A stretch of DNA of 23,206 bases from contig CAJGDX010000026.1 of assembly GCA_904502185.1 (NCBI GenBank), positions 1 to 23,206 of the forward strand, read 5' to 3'. Positions 8,314-16,859 of this stretch are shown piece after piece. The notes under the pieces are model-generated. The model was not told where the DNA came from. It was given only the letters and a program-made list of their open reading frames with translations, and made no database searches. Each line of letters opens with the position of its first letter. Positions within the stretch are counted from its first letter, which is position 1. The DNA is from an uncultured Bacteroidaceae bacterium. GTDB taxonomy: Bacteria; Bacteroidota; Bacteroidia; Bacteroidales; Bacteroidaceae. Position numbers and translations under genes: made by a program.

Positions 8314-9744
8314 ATGGATACCTCTTTTTTCAAGTCAGAAGAGTTTCGTTCGCTTCTCAACAGGTACGAACAGATGCAGGAATATTCCATAAACTCATAT
8401 TTCAGCACTGACGACCTGCTTGAGATTGCATCGTACTATATGTACAAGAATCTCTCTGCAGAAGCAGAGGACGTAATATCCTATGCCCGTAAGATTTACC
8501 CTTCCGACCCGCAGATAGCCGAGGCCGAGGTTCGTACGCTGCTCAGCAGGGGTGACGTGCAGGGTGCCCGACGCATTTTCAAGAGTATCGCAGTGATAGA
8601 TACTCCCGAATTGAGATTACTTAAGGCAGAGGTGGATATGGCAGAAGGAAACAGTGGTTTTGTCGACAGCCTCAACCTCATAATGAAAAGCACCAATCTG
8701 CACGACGAACTTGCGTTGAACACGTTGGATGCAATGATTAAAAACGGACTGCTCAACGAAGCGCTTGCATGGGTCGAAAAGGGGTTGCGCCGCTATCCCG
8801 ACGATGTACAGCTTCTCGAGGTGAAGGCCGATTGCCTTGTCGAGCAGCGACGTATGCAAGAGGCATTGGCACTGTATAACCGCCTGCTCGATATAAACCC
8901 CTACAACTACTTCTATTGGGAGCAGCTGGGGTACATCTATTACGTGACCGAGCGCTATGCACGTGCACTGGAGTGTTTCGACTACGAACTTACCACAAAC
9001 GAAGAGGCCGATTACGCGAAAATGATGCAGGCCTATTGCCACTACTATCTGTGCAATTACGAAAAGGCCTATGACTCGTTTTGTGAATTGACACTGCGCT
9101 ATCCGGGAAATGTAATATCCAATTTCTTCACAGCTCTGTCGCTGTGCGGAATGAAACGCTACGGCGAGGCGTTGCGTCTTTTCAACGACCTGTTGCTTTC
9201 GGGCGAACTTACTACCATTGAAGCACTTGCGACGGAGATAAACAGGGCGCTTATTTTCGACCGTATGGGTGAATCCCAAAAGGCTTCGTCTATGGTGGAG
9301 CAATTGCTAAAACTCGACATTCCCGATATTAATATGCTAGCTCTGCATGGTGCCGGTTTGCTGGAGATACACGACAAAGAGAGTCTGCTGCAACGCCATA
9401 TTGAACTTGTCGACCGCGAACCCCGCAACCGCGACGAGATATTGCTGGAACTTGCCTTGTATCTTCATTCCTGTGGCCACCATGGTATAGCACTGACTGT
9501 GCTGAAGCATCTTTCCTCCACTATGTACGACTCGGCAGATGTCGATGCCTATATTGCATATATTCTGTGGCAGATGCGTAAGGCGGGTGAAATGCAACAA
9601 TATGTAGCCAAGGCAATGGAAGGAAAATCAAATAAACTATTCGAACTTTTCGGATTGAAATATGATGCAGCGGTTACTGTCGAAATGTTTATGGAATATA
9701 TTTTGACAAACGACCTTCCGTATCACTTTCGTAATAACAGATAA
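8314..9744 (+). CDS. Tetratricopeptide repeat protein
   Basis: Soluble helical-repeat protein of 476 residues without signal peptide or membrane helix, so probably a cytoplasmic scaffold. Several degenerate TPR units are visible, clearest between about residues 145 and 330: NEALAWVEKGLRRYPDD, MQEALALYNRLLDINP, YARALECFDYELT, YEKAYDSFCELTLRYPG and YGEALRLFNDLL. Each has the alanine and aromatic spacing of a TPR helix pair. The N-terminus (FFKSEEFRSLLNRYEQM ... STDDLLEIASYYM) resembles a conserved Bacteroidales TPR family that often lies in housekeeping operons. The client or partner is unknown. Its placement 27 bases after glnS and 12 bases before an ABC-F translation factor is compatible with a ribosome-linked role, but that is only inference. 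Confidence 0.88.
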   Translation: MDTSFFKSEEFRSLLNRYEQMQEYSINSYFSTDDLLEIASYYMYKNLSAEAEDVISYARKIYPSDPQIAEAEVRTLLSRGDVQGARRIFKSIAVIDTPELRLLKAEVDMAEGNSGFVDSLNLIMKSTNLHDELALNTLDAMIKNGLLNEALAWVEKGLRRYPDDVQLLEVKADCLVEQRRMQEALALYNRLLDINPYNYFYWEQLGYIYYVTERYARALECFDYELTTNEEADYAKMMQAYCHYYLCNYEKAYDSFCELTLRYPGNVISNFFTALSLCGMKRYGEALRLFNDLLLSGELTTIEALATEINRALIFDRMGESQKASSMVEQLLKLDIPDINMLALHGAGLLEIHDKESLLQRHIELVDREPRNRDEILLELALYLHSCGHHGIALTVLKHLSSTMYDSADVDAYIAYILWQMRKAGEMQQYVAKAMEGKSNKLFELFGLKYDAAVTVEMFMEYILTNDLPYHFRNNR

Positions 9745-9756
9745 AAAAAGAATACA

Positions 9757-11694
9757 TTGATATCCATAGATAATTTACGTGTAGATTTTGGTGGAACCAA
9801 TCTTTTTCAGGATGTGAGTTTCATCATCAACAAAAGAGACCGCATAGCTCTTGTGGGCAAGAATGGTGCCGGAAAGACAACAATGCTGCGCATACTCTCC
9901 GGCGAGCAGTCGCCCAGTGGGGGAACTGTGGCTCTTCCGCGCAATATCACAATAGGCTATCTGCCGCAGGTGATGACTCACAAGGATGGACGCACCGTCT
10001 ATCAGGAGGCTGAACTTGCATTCGAGCATATCCGCGAAATGGAGGAACGCCTTCAGCAGATGAATGACGAGCTTGCTACGCGCACCGACTACGAAAGTGA
10101 AGCTTATCAGACACTTATCGAGGATTATACCCACCTGAATGAACAATATACAATGATGGGAGGCAGTCATTACGAGGCTGAAATAGAACGCGCACTTCAG
10201 GGCTTGGGATTCAAACGCAGCGATTTCACACGTCCCACTTCTGAATTCAGTGGAGGCTGGCGCATGCGCATTGAACTTGCCAAACTGCTTCTTCGTCATC
10301 CCGATGTTCTTCTGCTCGACGAGCCAACCAACCATCTTGACATTGAGAGCATACAGTGGCTTGAACAATTTCTTGCCCGCAGCGCAAATGCAGTTGTTCT
10401 GGTCAGTCACGACCGTGCATTCCTGAATGCAGTCACTACACGTACCATAGAACTCACATGTGGTCGCATACACGACTACAAAATGCCGTACGACGAGTTT
10501 ATGCAGTTGCGTAAAGAGCGCCGCGAACAGCAGATACGTGCATACGAGAATCAACAGAAAGAGATTGCCGATGCCAAGCAGTTCATCGAGCGTTTCCGCT
10601 ACAAACCTACAAAAGCCGTGCAGGTGCAGAGTCGCATCAAACAGCTCGAAAAGATGGTGCCTATTGTCATTGACGAGGAGGATACCAGCCGTTTGCGTCT
10701 GAAATTTGCACCGGCAACACGCAGTGGCAACTATCCGGTGGTGTGCGAAGATGTTGCAAAAAGCTTTGGTAGCCACAATGTGTTCGGCAATGTCAATTTC
10801 ACTATCAACCGAGGCGAAAAGGTGGCATTTGTGGGACGCAACGGAGAGGGAAAAACCACCCTTGTGCGTTGTATACTGGGAGAACTCGAATTTGATGGCA
10901 ATATTACCATCGGCCACAATGTAGAAACAGCATACTTTGCTCAGCATCAGGCACAGCTGCTCGATGAGAATCTGACTGTGTTCGAAACAATAGACAATGT
11001 TGCCACAGGTGATATACGTCTGAAGATACGCGATATTCTCGGTGCCTTCATGTTTGGTGGCGAGGCGTCGGACAAACAGGTGCGCGTACTCTCCGGTGGC
11101 GAGCGCAGTCGTCTTGCAATGATAAAACTGCTGTTGCAACAGATGAATCTGCTTATCCTCGATGAGCCTACCAATCACCTCGATATGCAGTCGAAGGATG
11201 TGTTGAAAGAGGCTATACGCGACTTTGACGGAACGGTTATAATTGTCAGTCACGACAGACATTTCCTTGACGGACTCGTAACAAAGGTCTATGAGTTCGG
11301 CGATGGTCGCGTGCGCGAACATCTGGGTGGAATTTACGATTTTCTTGCATCCAAGAATGCACAGAATATCAACGAGGCTGTTGCAGTTTCCTCATCAAAG
11401 GATACCCGTAAAGAGGCACCCAAGCAGGTTAGCGACAGCCGTCTGAGCTACGAAGCCTCCAAGCAGCTGGCAAAGCAACGACGCAAGGTAGAGCGCGTTG
11501 TCGAGGAGAACGAAAAAGTTGTCAACGAACTTGAATCGGCAATTGCAGCCATGGAGGCGCTGATGAGTACTCCCGAAGGTGGTGCCGATGCCTCGAACTA
11601 CGAGCGTTACGCTTCGCTGAAAAAGCAACTCAACGAGGCCATGGATGTTTGGGAAGCAAGCATGCAGGAACTTGACAACCTGTCAATAAACTAA
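9757..11694 (+). CDS. ABC-F family ATPase (ribosome-associated, Uup/EttA-like)
   Basis: Soluble protein with two ATP-binding cassettes and no membrane domain. ABC-F members bind the ribosomal E site and regulate translation or relieve stalling; some give antibiotic protection. First cassette: Walker A GKNGAGKTT (34-42), signature SGGWRMR (165-171), Walker B LLLDEPTNHLD (185-195). A charged linker follows (about 245-305), the P-site tRNA interaction motif of the family. Second cassette: Walker A GRNGEGKTT (360-368), signature LSGGERSR (445-452), Walker B LLILDEPTNHLD (465-476). A predicted C-terminal coiled coil spans about 565-640. Length is 645 residues. The start is TTG at 9757: translation from there gives MISIDNLRVDFGG, exactly where Bacteroidales homologues begin, and no ATG is nearby. 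Both cassettes keep the catalytic glutamate. The close spacing suggests co-transcription with the TPR gene. A housekeeping role is more likely than resistance. Confidence 0.93.
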   Translation: MISIDNLRVDFGGTNLFQDVSFIINKRDRIALVGKNGAGKTTMLRILSGEQSPSGGTVALPRNITIGYLPQVMTHKDGRTVYQEAELAFEHIREMEERLQQMNDELATRTDYESEAYQTLIEDYTHLNEQYTMMGGSHYEAEIERALQGLGFKRSDFTRPTSEFSGGWRMRIELAKLLLRHPDVLLLDEPTNHLDIESIQWLEQFLARSANAVVLVSHDRAFLNAVTTRTIELTCGRIHDYKMPYDEFMQLRKERREQQIRAYENQQKEIADAKQFIERFRYKPTKAVQVQSRIKQLEKMVPIVIDEEDTSRLRLKFAPATRSGNYPVVCEDVAKSFGSHNVFGNVNFTINRGEKVAFVGRNGEGKTTLVRCILGELEFDGNITIGHNVETAYFAQHQAQLLDENLTVFETIDNVATGDIRLKIRDILGAFMFGGEASDKQVRVLSGGERSRLAMIKLLLQQMNLLILDEPTNHLDMQSKDVLKEAIRDFDGTVIIVSHDRHFLDGLVTKVYEFGDGRVREHLGGIYDFLASKNAQNINEAVAVSSSKDTRKEAPKQVSDSRLSYEASKQLAKQRRKVERVVEENEKVVNELESAIAAMEALMSTPEGGADASNYERYASLKKQLNEAMDVWEASMQELDNLSIN

Positions 11695-11720
11695 TAATAA
11701 CCAAATAAAATTAATAAACA

Positions 11721-13751
11721 ATGAAGACAATTATCATCAGCACACTTGTTGCGCTCGGTGTAACTGCCTGCACACTCTCCAACCCTATGAAATCCAAAAT
11801 AGACAAATCAAATTTCGACACCAATATAAAGCCCGGTGACGATTTTTACGAATATGCCAATGGCGGATGGATGAAAAATAATCCGCTTACAGCTGAATAT
11901 GCCCGTTACGGACAGTTCGATGCTCTGGCCGAAAAGAATCGTGAACAGTTGAAGGAACTTGTTCTTGAACAGGCTGCAAGCAAAAATGCAACTCCCGGTT
12001 CGGAGGCACAAAAGATTGGCGACCTCTACAACCTTGCGATGGACAGTGTGCGTCGTAACAGCGAAGGATACACACCTATTGTGTCTATGCTTGAAAAGGC
12101 TGCGGCTGTCAAAGAGCGTTCCGAGGTGATGCCGCTTTTTGCCGAACTTATGCGTCAGGGTATTTCTGCCCCCTTCCACGTGTTCTTCGAGGCCGACATA
12201 ATGAACAGTAGCAACAATCTGTTGCAAATATATCAAGGCGGTCTTTCGCTTCCCGAAAAGAGTTACTATTTCGACGAAGACAGTGTAACTGTTTCCATTC
12301 GTGACAAATTCCGTCAGCACACAGCTAAAATGTTTATGCTTTGCGGATTCGACGAGGCGCAGGCTCAGAAAAATGTCGAGGCGATAATGCGCATTGAAAC
12401 ACGTATTGCTCAAAAATCATTCGACAATGTGCAGTTGCGCGATCCGGCTGCCAACTATCATAAATTTACATACGACTCGTTGAAAAGCGAGTATCCCTCG
12501 TTGCCCTGGGATATATTCTTTGACAAATTGGGAATAAAGGATATAGCTGAACTTAACGTGTCGCAGACTGAACCGATAGCAGAAGTTGCTTCTATCCTCA
12601 ACGACACTCCTCTCGAGGATATTATAGCATATTTGCAGTGGAATATAATTAACAGCACCGCCGGCGAACTGAACGACGAACTGAGCGCGCAGAATTTTGA
12701 CTTTTATGGCCGCACTCTCAGTGGCGCTCAGGAGCAGCGTCCCCGATGGAAACGTGCTCTTGGCATTGTTAATGCCACACTGGGCGAGGCTGTCGGCAAA
12801 CTTTACGTAGAAAAGTATTTCCCGCCAGCAGCAAAGGCACGCATGCTTGAACTTGTTGCCAATCTGCAACAGGCACTTGCACAGCGCATCGATGCTCAGG
12901 AGTGGATGAGCGACAGTACTAAACTCTTTGCACATGAGAAGTTGAACACATTCCGTGTGAAAATTGGTTATCCCGACAAATGGAAGAACTACGATAGCCT
13001 TGTCATCGACGCCAAGGAGAGCTATGCCGCCAACTGTCGTCGTATCTCAGAATTTATGTGGGACGATGTGATTGCCCGCAAGCACAATAAACCCGTCGAC
13101 CCCGAAGAGTGGTACATGACTCCGCAGACAGTGAACGCATACTACAACCCCACAACAAACGAAATATGTTTCCCTGCCGGTATTCTGCAATATCCATTCT
13201 TCGACATGGAGGCCGACGATGCCTTTAACTACGGAGCCATCGGTGTAGTCATCGGACACGAAATGACACATGGCTTTGACGATCAGGGACGTCGTTTCGA
13301 CAAAAACGGGAACTTCGCCGACTGGTGGACAGAGTCGGATGCTGCCAGCTTCAACGAGCGTACAAAGGTTATCATCGACCACTTCAACAAGATATATGTT
13401 CTCCCCGATATGAAAGCCAACGGCGAACTTACGGTGGGTGAGAATATTGCCGACCATGGAGGACTCACCATCTCTATGCAGGCACTGCGCAATGCAACCA
13501 GGGAGAATCCCTTGCCTGTGCTCGACGGCTTTACTCCCGAGCAGCGTTTCTATCTTGCTTATGCCAATGTGTGGGCAGGAAACATCCGCGACGAGGAGAT
13601 ACGCAACCGCACCAAGAGTGACCCCCATTCACTGTCGCGTTGGCGTGTCAACGGAACATTGCCCCACATCGAAGATTGGTGCAAAGCTTTCGGTATAACA
13701 GCCGATGATAAATTATATATTCCCGAAGAGGAACGATTGAATATTTGGTAA
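11721..13751 (+). CDS. pepO: M13 family zinc metallopeptidase (PepO/neprilysin-like), lipoprotein
   Basis: Zinc endopeptidase that cuts oligopeptides, probably in the periplasm or at the cell surface. The N-terminus is a short signal peptide with a lipobox ending at Cys17 (GVTAC), so the protein should be lipid-anchored. The M13 N-terminal domain begins at DTNIKPGDDFYEYANGGW, the family's opening motif. Catalytic residues are intact: HEMTH (His513, Glu514, His517) within VVIGHEMTHGFDDQG, and the third zinc ligand Glu574 in GENIADHGG with Asp578. The closing RWRVNGTLPHIEDWCKAF block and C-terminal tryptophan (NIW) are typical. Length (676 residues) is normal. It follows the ABC-F gene after 26 bases and precedes metA by 15. 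A role in peptide use or envelope peptide turnover is inferred from family only. Confidence 0.95.
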   Translation: MKTIIISTLVALGVTACTLSNPMKSKIDKSNFDTNIKPGDDFYEYANGGWMKNNPLTAEYARYGQFDALAEKNREQLKELVLEQAASKNATPGSEAQKIGDLYNLAMDSVRRNSEGYTPIVSMLEKAAAVKERSEVMPLFAELMRQGISAPFHVFFEADIMNSSNNLLQIYQGGLSLPEKSYYFDEDSVTVSIRDKFRQHTAKMFMLCGFDEAQAQKNVEAIMRIETRIAQKSFDNVQLRDPAANYHKFTYDSLKSEYPSLPWDIFFDKLGIKDIAELNVSQTEPIAEVASILNDTPLEDIIAYLQWNIINSTAGELNDELSAQNFDFYGRTLSGAQEQRPRWKRALGIVNATLGEAVGKLYVEKYFPPAAKARMLELVANLQQALAQRIDAQEWMSDSTKLFAHEKLNTFRVKIGYPDKWKNYDSLVIDAKESYAANCRRISEFMWDDVIARKHNKPVDPEEWYMTPQTVNAYYNPTTNEICFPAGILQYPFFDMEADDAFNYGAIGVVIGHEMTHGFDDQGRRFDKNGNFADWWTESDAASFNERTKVIIDHFNKIYVLPDMKANGELTVGENIADHGGLTISMQALRNATRENPLPVLDGFTPEQRFYLAYANVWAGNIRDEEIRNRTKSDPHSLSRWRVNGTLPHIEDWCKAFGITADDKLYIPEEERLNIW

Positions 13752-13766
13752 AAAGAAAACAGAAAT

Positions 13767-14648
13767 ATGCCATTGAAATTACCTGCCGGATTGCCGGCAT
13801 TGCAAGCAGTGCGTGACGAAGGTGTGGATGTGAAGGAATTTACAACCGTCACCGATGACACGCTGAAGATAGCGTTGCTCAACATAATGCCTACAAAAGA
13901 GACGACAGAGGCGGATTTCATCCGTCTGTTTGCAACCTCGTCGCTGAACATAGAACTGACACTGCTTAAACTTGATACACACACACCCAAGCATGCTTCG
14001 CCCGAACACATGGCCCGTTACTACAAAGGCTTCGGCGAGGTGCGCGGCACACGTTTCGACGGTCTTGTGATTACAGGAGCCCCTGTTGAGAAGATAGCAT
14101 ACGAAGAGGTTACATACTGGCGCGAACTTCAGGAGATTTTCGACTGGGCCAAAGAGAATGTCACCTCTACACTCTACATCTGCTGGGCGGCGCAAGCTAT
14201 TCTTTATCACCGTTTCGATATTCCCAAATATCTGCTTCCCGGAAAGATGTTCGGCATATTCGAACATAAGATATTGCGCCCCGAACTTCCGCTCTTCTCA
14301 GGCTTCGACGAGTCGTTCTATGTTCCTCATAGCCGTCACACAGAGATTCGTCGCGAAGATGTCGAGCGCGAGAGCAGGGTAGAACTCCTTTCCGAGTCCT
14401 CAGAGTCGGGTGTCTACATAATGACAGAGCGTGGTACGCGCGATTTCTACCTCACCGGACATTCGGAGTATGCTATTGGCACTCTCGATGCGGAGTATCG
14501 CCGTGATGTAGCCAAAGGGCTGCCCATTGATGTGCCACGTAACTATTACACCGACGATAATCCGCAGTTACAGCCAGTCAATCGTTGGCGCTCGCATGCC
14601 GAAAAGCTGTTTAACAACTGGTTGAAATATTATGTCAAGGCCGATTGA
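13767..14648 (+). CDS. metA: Homoserine O-acyltransferase (MetA type; probably O-acetyltransferase)
   Basis: First committed enzyme of methionine synthesis: it acylates the hydroxyl of L-homoserine for later sulfur incorporation. The protein has 293 residues and follows the MetA family from MPLKLPAGLPA onward. The catalytic nucleophile is Cys139 in LYICWAAQA (Cys142 in E. coli), with His232 and Glu234 in TGHSEY completing the catalytic set. Homoserine- and CoA-pocket stretches are clear (LNIMPTKETTEADF, PHSRHTE, WRSHAEKLFNNWLKYYV). In TGAPVE the position equal to E. coli Gly111 is Glu108. In characterised MetA proteins glutamate there marks acetyl-CoA use and glycine succinyl-CoA use, so the usual label of succinyltransferase may be wrong. 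The short extra C-terminal tail of E. coli MetA is absent, which is common. The next gene may start inside its end (ATG 14632) or 10 bases after it. Confidence 0.95.
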   Translation: MPLKLPAGLPALQAVRDEGVDVKEFTTVTDDTLKIALLNIMPTKETTEADFIRLFATSSLNIELTLLKLDTHTPKHASPEHMARYYKGFGEVRGTRFDGLVITGAPVEKIAYEEVTYWRELQEIFDWAKENVTSTLYICWAAQAILYHRFDIPKYLLPGKMFGIFEHKILRPELPLFSGFDESFYVPHSRHTEIRREDVERESRVELLSESSESGVYIMTERGTRDFYLTGHSEYAIGTLDAEYRRDVAKGLPIDVPRNYYTDDNPQLQPVNRWRSHAEKLFNNWLKYYVKAD

Positions 14649-14658
14649 CAATGTAGCT

Positions 14659-16134
14659 ATGGAGAAACAATATACCATAAGACTGCGAGATGCAGTTGCC
14701 CGCAATCCTTTCGTGCGAATGGCTGCGCCTGCCACAGCCGAACTTGCCGCCGGTGAACATATTGCGATAGTAGGCCCCAATGGAGCCGGAAAAAGTCTGC
14801 TCGTGGATATGTTGACAGGTAAGTTCCTGCTGCGTGAGGGTACTCTTGACTACGATTTTCGTCCGGCTGCCACCAACTATGCCTACAAGAATATAAAATA
14901 CATTACCTTCCGCGACACATACGGAACATCTGATTTCTACTATTGCTACCAGATGCGCTGGAACCAGACGGAGCAGGATGATGTTCCCGAAGTAGGCGAC
15001 TTTCTGAATGTAATTCCCGAGGGTGATGTGCGCGACAGGCTCTTCCGAATATTTGAGATTGAGCCTATGCTGGCAAAAAAGGTAGTTCATTTGAGCAGTG
15101 GCGAGCTTCGTAAGATGGAGCTTGCTCACAATCTCTCTTCGGCACCACGTGTACTCATTATGGACAATCCCTTCATCGGTCTCGATGCAGCCATGCGCAG
15201 ACAGCTGTATGAACTTCTCGAGGAGTTGTCGCATACCGATTCGTTGCAGATAGTGCTTGTGCTTTCGATGATGGAGGATGTCCCCGACTTTATCACTCAT
15301 GTAATTCCTGTAAATGATTGCAGGGCAGGGGCGAAAATTTCTCTGAATGACTATCGCGCGCTTTATGCCGCGCAGGATGCTGCACGCGTTGCCGATGAAG
15401 AGGCGCTGTTTGCCTGCATCGACAAGCGGATAGCAGAACTGCCATATAAGAATGAGAACTATACTTCAGACGAGGTTATACGCTTCAGCAATGTGAATAT
15501 CCGTTACGGCGAACGCTACATCCTGAAAAACCTCGATTGGACGGTGCGACGTGGCGAGGTGTGGGCATTGCGCGGACAGAATGGTTCGGGAAAATCCACT
15601 CTTCTCAGTCTTGTCTGTGCCGATAACCCTCAGTCCTATGCTTGCGATATAAGCCTCTTCGGACGCAAACGAGGTACCGGAGAAAGTATTTGGGATATAA
15701 AAAAGCATATTGGCTATGTGAGCCCCGAAATGCACCGTGCCTACATGAAGGATATGCCTGCAATAGAGATTGTTGCAAGCGGACTCTTCGATACGGTGGG
15801 ACTTTATCGCCGTCCGCATCCCGACCAGATGGGTATATGCGAGTGGTGGATGGATATCTTCGGCATTGCAGCCATTAAGGACAAGAGTTTTATGCAGCTG
15901 TCGAGTGGCGAACAGCGTCTCTGTTTGCTGGCGCGTGCCTTTGTAAAGGATCCCGAACTTCTGATCCTCGACGAACCTCTGCATGGGCTAGATACATTCA
16001 ACCGTCGTAGGGTGAAACGCATCATTGAGGCCTTCTGTCACCGACGCGACAAAACACTTATTATGGTTACCCATTACGACAATGAACTTCCGGCTACGGT
16101 TTCCGACACATTGACTCTCTGCCGTAATCTATGA
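14659..16134 (+). CDS. Tandem ABC ATPase (ModF/PhrA-like)
   Basis: Soluble protein with two ATP-binding cassettes and no membrane segment, most like ModF-type proteins, whose role is poorly known (historically linked to molybdate uptake or photorepair in E. coli). Numbering from ATG 14659 (491 residues), cassette 1 has Walker A GPNGAGKS (39-46) and signature LSSGE (145-149). Its Walker B ends in MDNP, with Asn170 in place of the catalytic glutamate, and the usual switch histidine is replaced in VLSMMED. Cassette 2 is canonical: GQNGSGKS (306-313), LSSGEQ (414-419), LILDEP (434-440) and His472 in VTHYD. An upstream ATG at 14632 would add nine residues and overlap metA; I prefer 14659 because MEKQYTIRLRDA matches the usual family N-terminus. 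No permease or molybdate genes are adjacent, so the partner is unknown. Confidence 0.88.
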   Translation: MEKQYTIRLRDAVARNPFVRMAAPATAELAAGEHIAIVGPNGAGKSLLVDMLTGKFLLREGTLDYDFRPAATNYAYKNIKYITFRDTYGTSDFYYCYQMRWNQTEQDDVPEVGDFLNVIPEGDVRDRLFRIFEIEPMLAKKVVHLSSGELRKMELAHNLSSAPRVLIMDNPFIGLDAAMRRQLYELLEELSHTDSLQIVLVLSMMEDVPDFITHVIPVNDCRAGAKISLNDYRALYAAQDAARVADEEALFACIDKRIAELPYKNENYTSDEVIRFSNVNIRYGERYILKNLDWTVRRGEVWALRGQNGSGKSTLLSLVCADNPQSYACDISLFGRKRGTGESIWDIKKHIGYVSPEMHRAYMKDMPAIEIVASGLFDTVGLYRRPHPDQMGICEWWMDIFGIAAIKDKSFMQLSSGEQRLCLLARAFVKDPELLILDEPLHGLDTFNRRRVKRIIEAFCHRRDKTLIMVTHYDNELPATVSDTLTLCRNL

Positions 16135-16157
16135 TTTTTGTAAATATAAATATTATA

Positions 16158-16787
16158 ATGAATATGAAACTGAAAATGTTATTTGTAGCTATGGCTACTA
16201 TCGTGCTTTTCTCATCTTGTTGCGGCGAATCGGAAAAGATTCAACTTTTCAATGGTTTCGACCTCACAGGCTGGGTAGGCTTTGTCGACCCCGAAAGTGG
16301 AGTGGCAAGCGAAGATGTTTACACCGTGAAAGATGGCAATATCCACATTGCAGGTACTCCCTTCGGTTATCTGCGTACAGATAAAAAGTATGGCGACTAC
16401 ACTCTGCACGTAGAGTGGCGCTGGATTGGTGAGGGTACAAACAGCGGTCTTTTCCAGCGTGTGCAGGATGGTGACAAACTTTGGTGTACAGCTATCGAGT
16501 GTCAGCTCTGTAGTGGCAAGGCAGGTGACTATGTGATGCTTGGCGGCGCTAAAATCAACGAGGTTGAGTGCGTGGGCGAGTACCCCGTAAAAGATAGAAA
16601 GGGTGATTACGAGAATCCCGTAGGCGAGTGGAACAGCGCTGATATTACCTGCAAGGGCAAGAGTGTAACGGTTAAAATCAACGGCAAGCTGCAGAATGAG
16701 TGTACATGCGAGTTTGTCGATGGATATATAGCTCTTCAGAGCGAGGGTGGTCCCATCGAATTCCGCAATATATATATAACCGAGTAG
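16158..16787 (+). CDS. DUF1080 (3-keto-disaccharide hydrolase-type) lipoprotein
   Basis: Small secreted protein with one DUF1080 domain, a concanavalin/laminin-G-like beta-sandwich now linked to 3-keto-glycoside hydrolysis in Bacteroidota. The signal peptide (MKLKMLFVAMATIVL) ends in a lipobox LFSSC, so it should be lipid-anchored in the envelope. Family landmarks are the opening LFNGFDLTGWVGF, YGDYTLHVEWRW, GTNSGLFQRV, EWNSADITCKG and the closing GPIEFRNIYI. The mature part has several cysteines, including CTAIECQLCSG. I chose ATG 16158; ATG 16164 is equally possible, and an ATG at 16131 overlapping the previous stop would add an unlikely N-terminal extension. Length, about 209 residues, is normal for a single-domain member. 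It is last in the plus-strand run and is followed by a strong terminator. The true sugar substrate is unknown. Confidence 0.88.
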   Translation: MNMKLKMLFVAMATIVLFSSCCGESEKIQLFNGFDLTGWVGFVDPESGVASEDVYTVKDGNIHIAGTPFGYLRTDKKYGDYTLHVEWRWIGEGTNSGLFQRVQDGDKLWCTAIECQLCSGKAGDYVMLGGAKINEVECVGEYPVKDRKGDYENPVGEWNSADITCKGKSVTVKINGKLQNECTCEFVDGYIALQSEGGPIEFRNIYITE

Positions 16788-16811
16788 CGTAAATATATCG
16801 TTGATATAGTT

Positions 16812-16848
16812 CAAACGGACGGCGCATTAAATTTGCTCCGTCCGTTTG
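16812..16848. terminator. Bidirectional intrinsic terminator
   Basis: Perfect 11-bp stem CAAACGGACGG (16812-16822) / CCGTCCGTTTG (16838-16848) with a 15-base loop, followed by TATTTAT on the plus strand and AACTATATC on the minus strand. It lies between the converging DUF1080 gene (stop 16787) and the AEC carrier gene (stop 16860), so it can end transcripts from both sides. The trailing T tracts are weak, but stem strength and position are convincing. Confidence 0.85.
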
Positions 16849-16859
16849 TATTTATAGGG

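Noticed and set aside
9775..11322. Minus-strand open frame of 515 codons opposite the ABC-F gene
   Set aside because: It lies wholly antisense to a gene with every ABC-F motif intact; the translation is Cys/His-rich and resembles no family, as expected for a codon-bias shadow.
9757..11694. ABC-F protein as an antibiotic resistance determinant
   Set aside because: No resistance-type neighbours, leader peptide or attenuator; placement in a housekeeping gene run and the C-terminal coiled coil fit a core translation factor.
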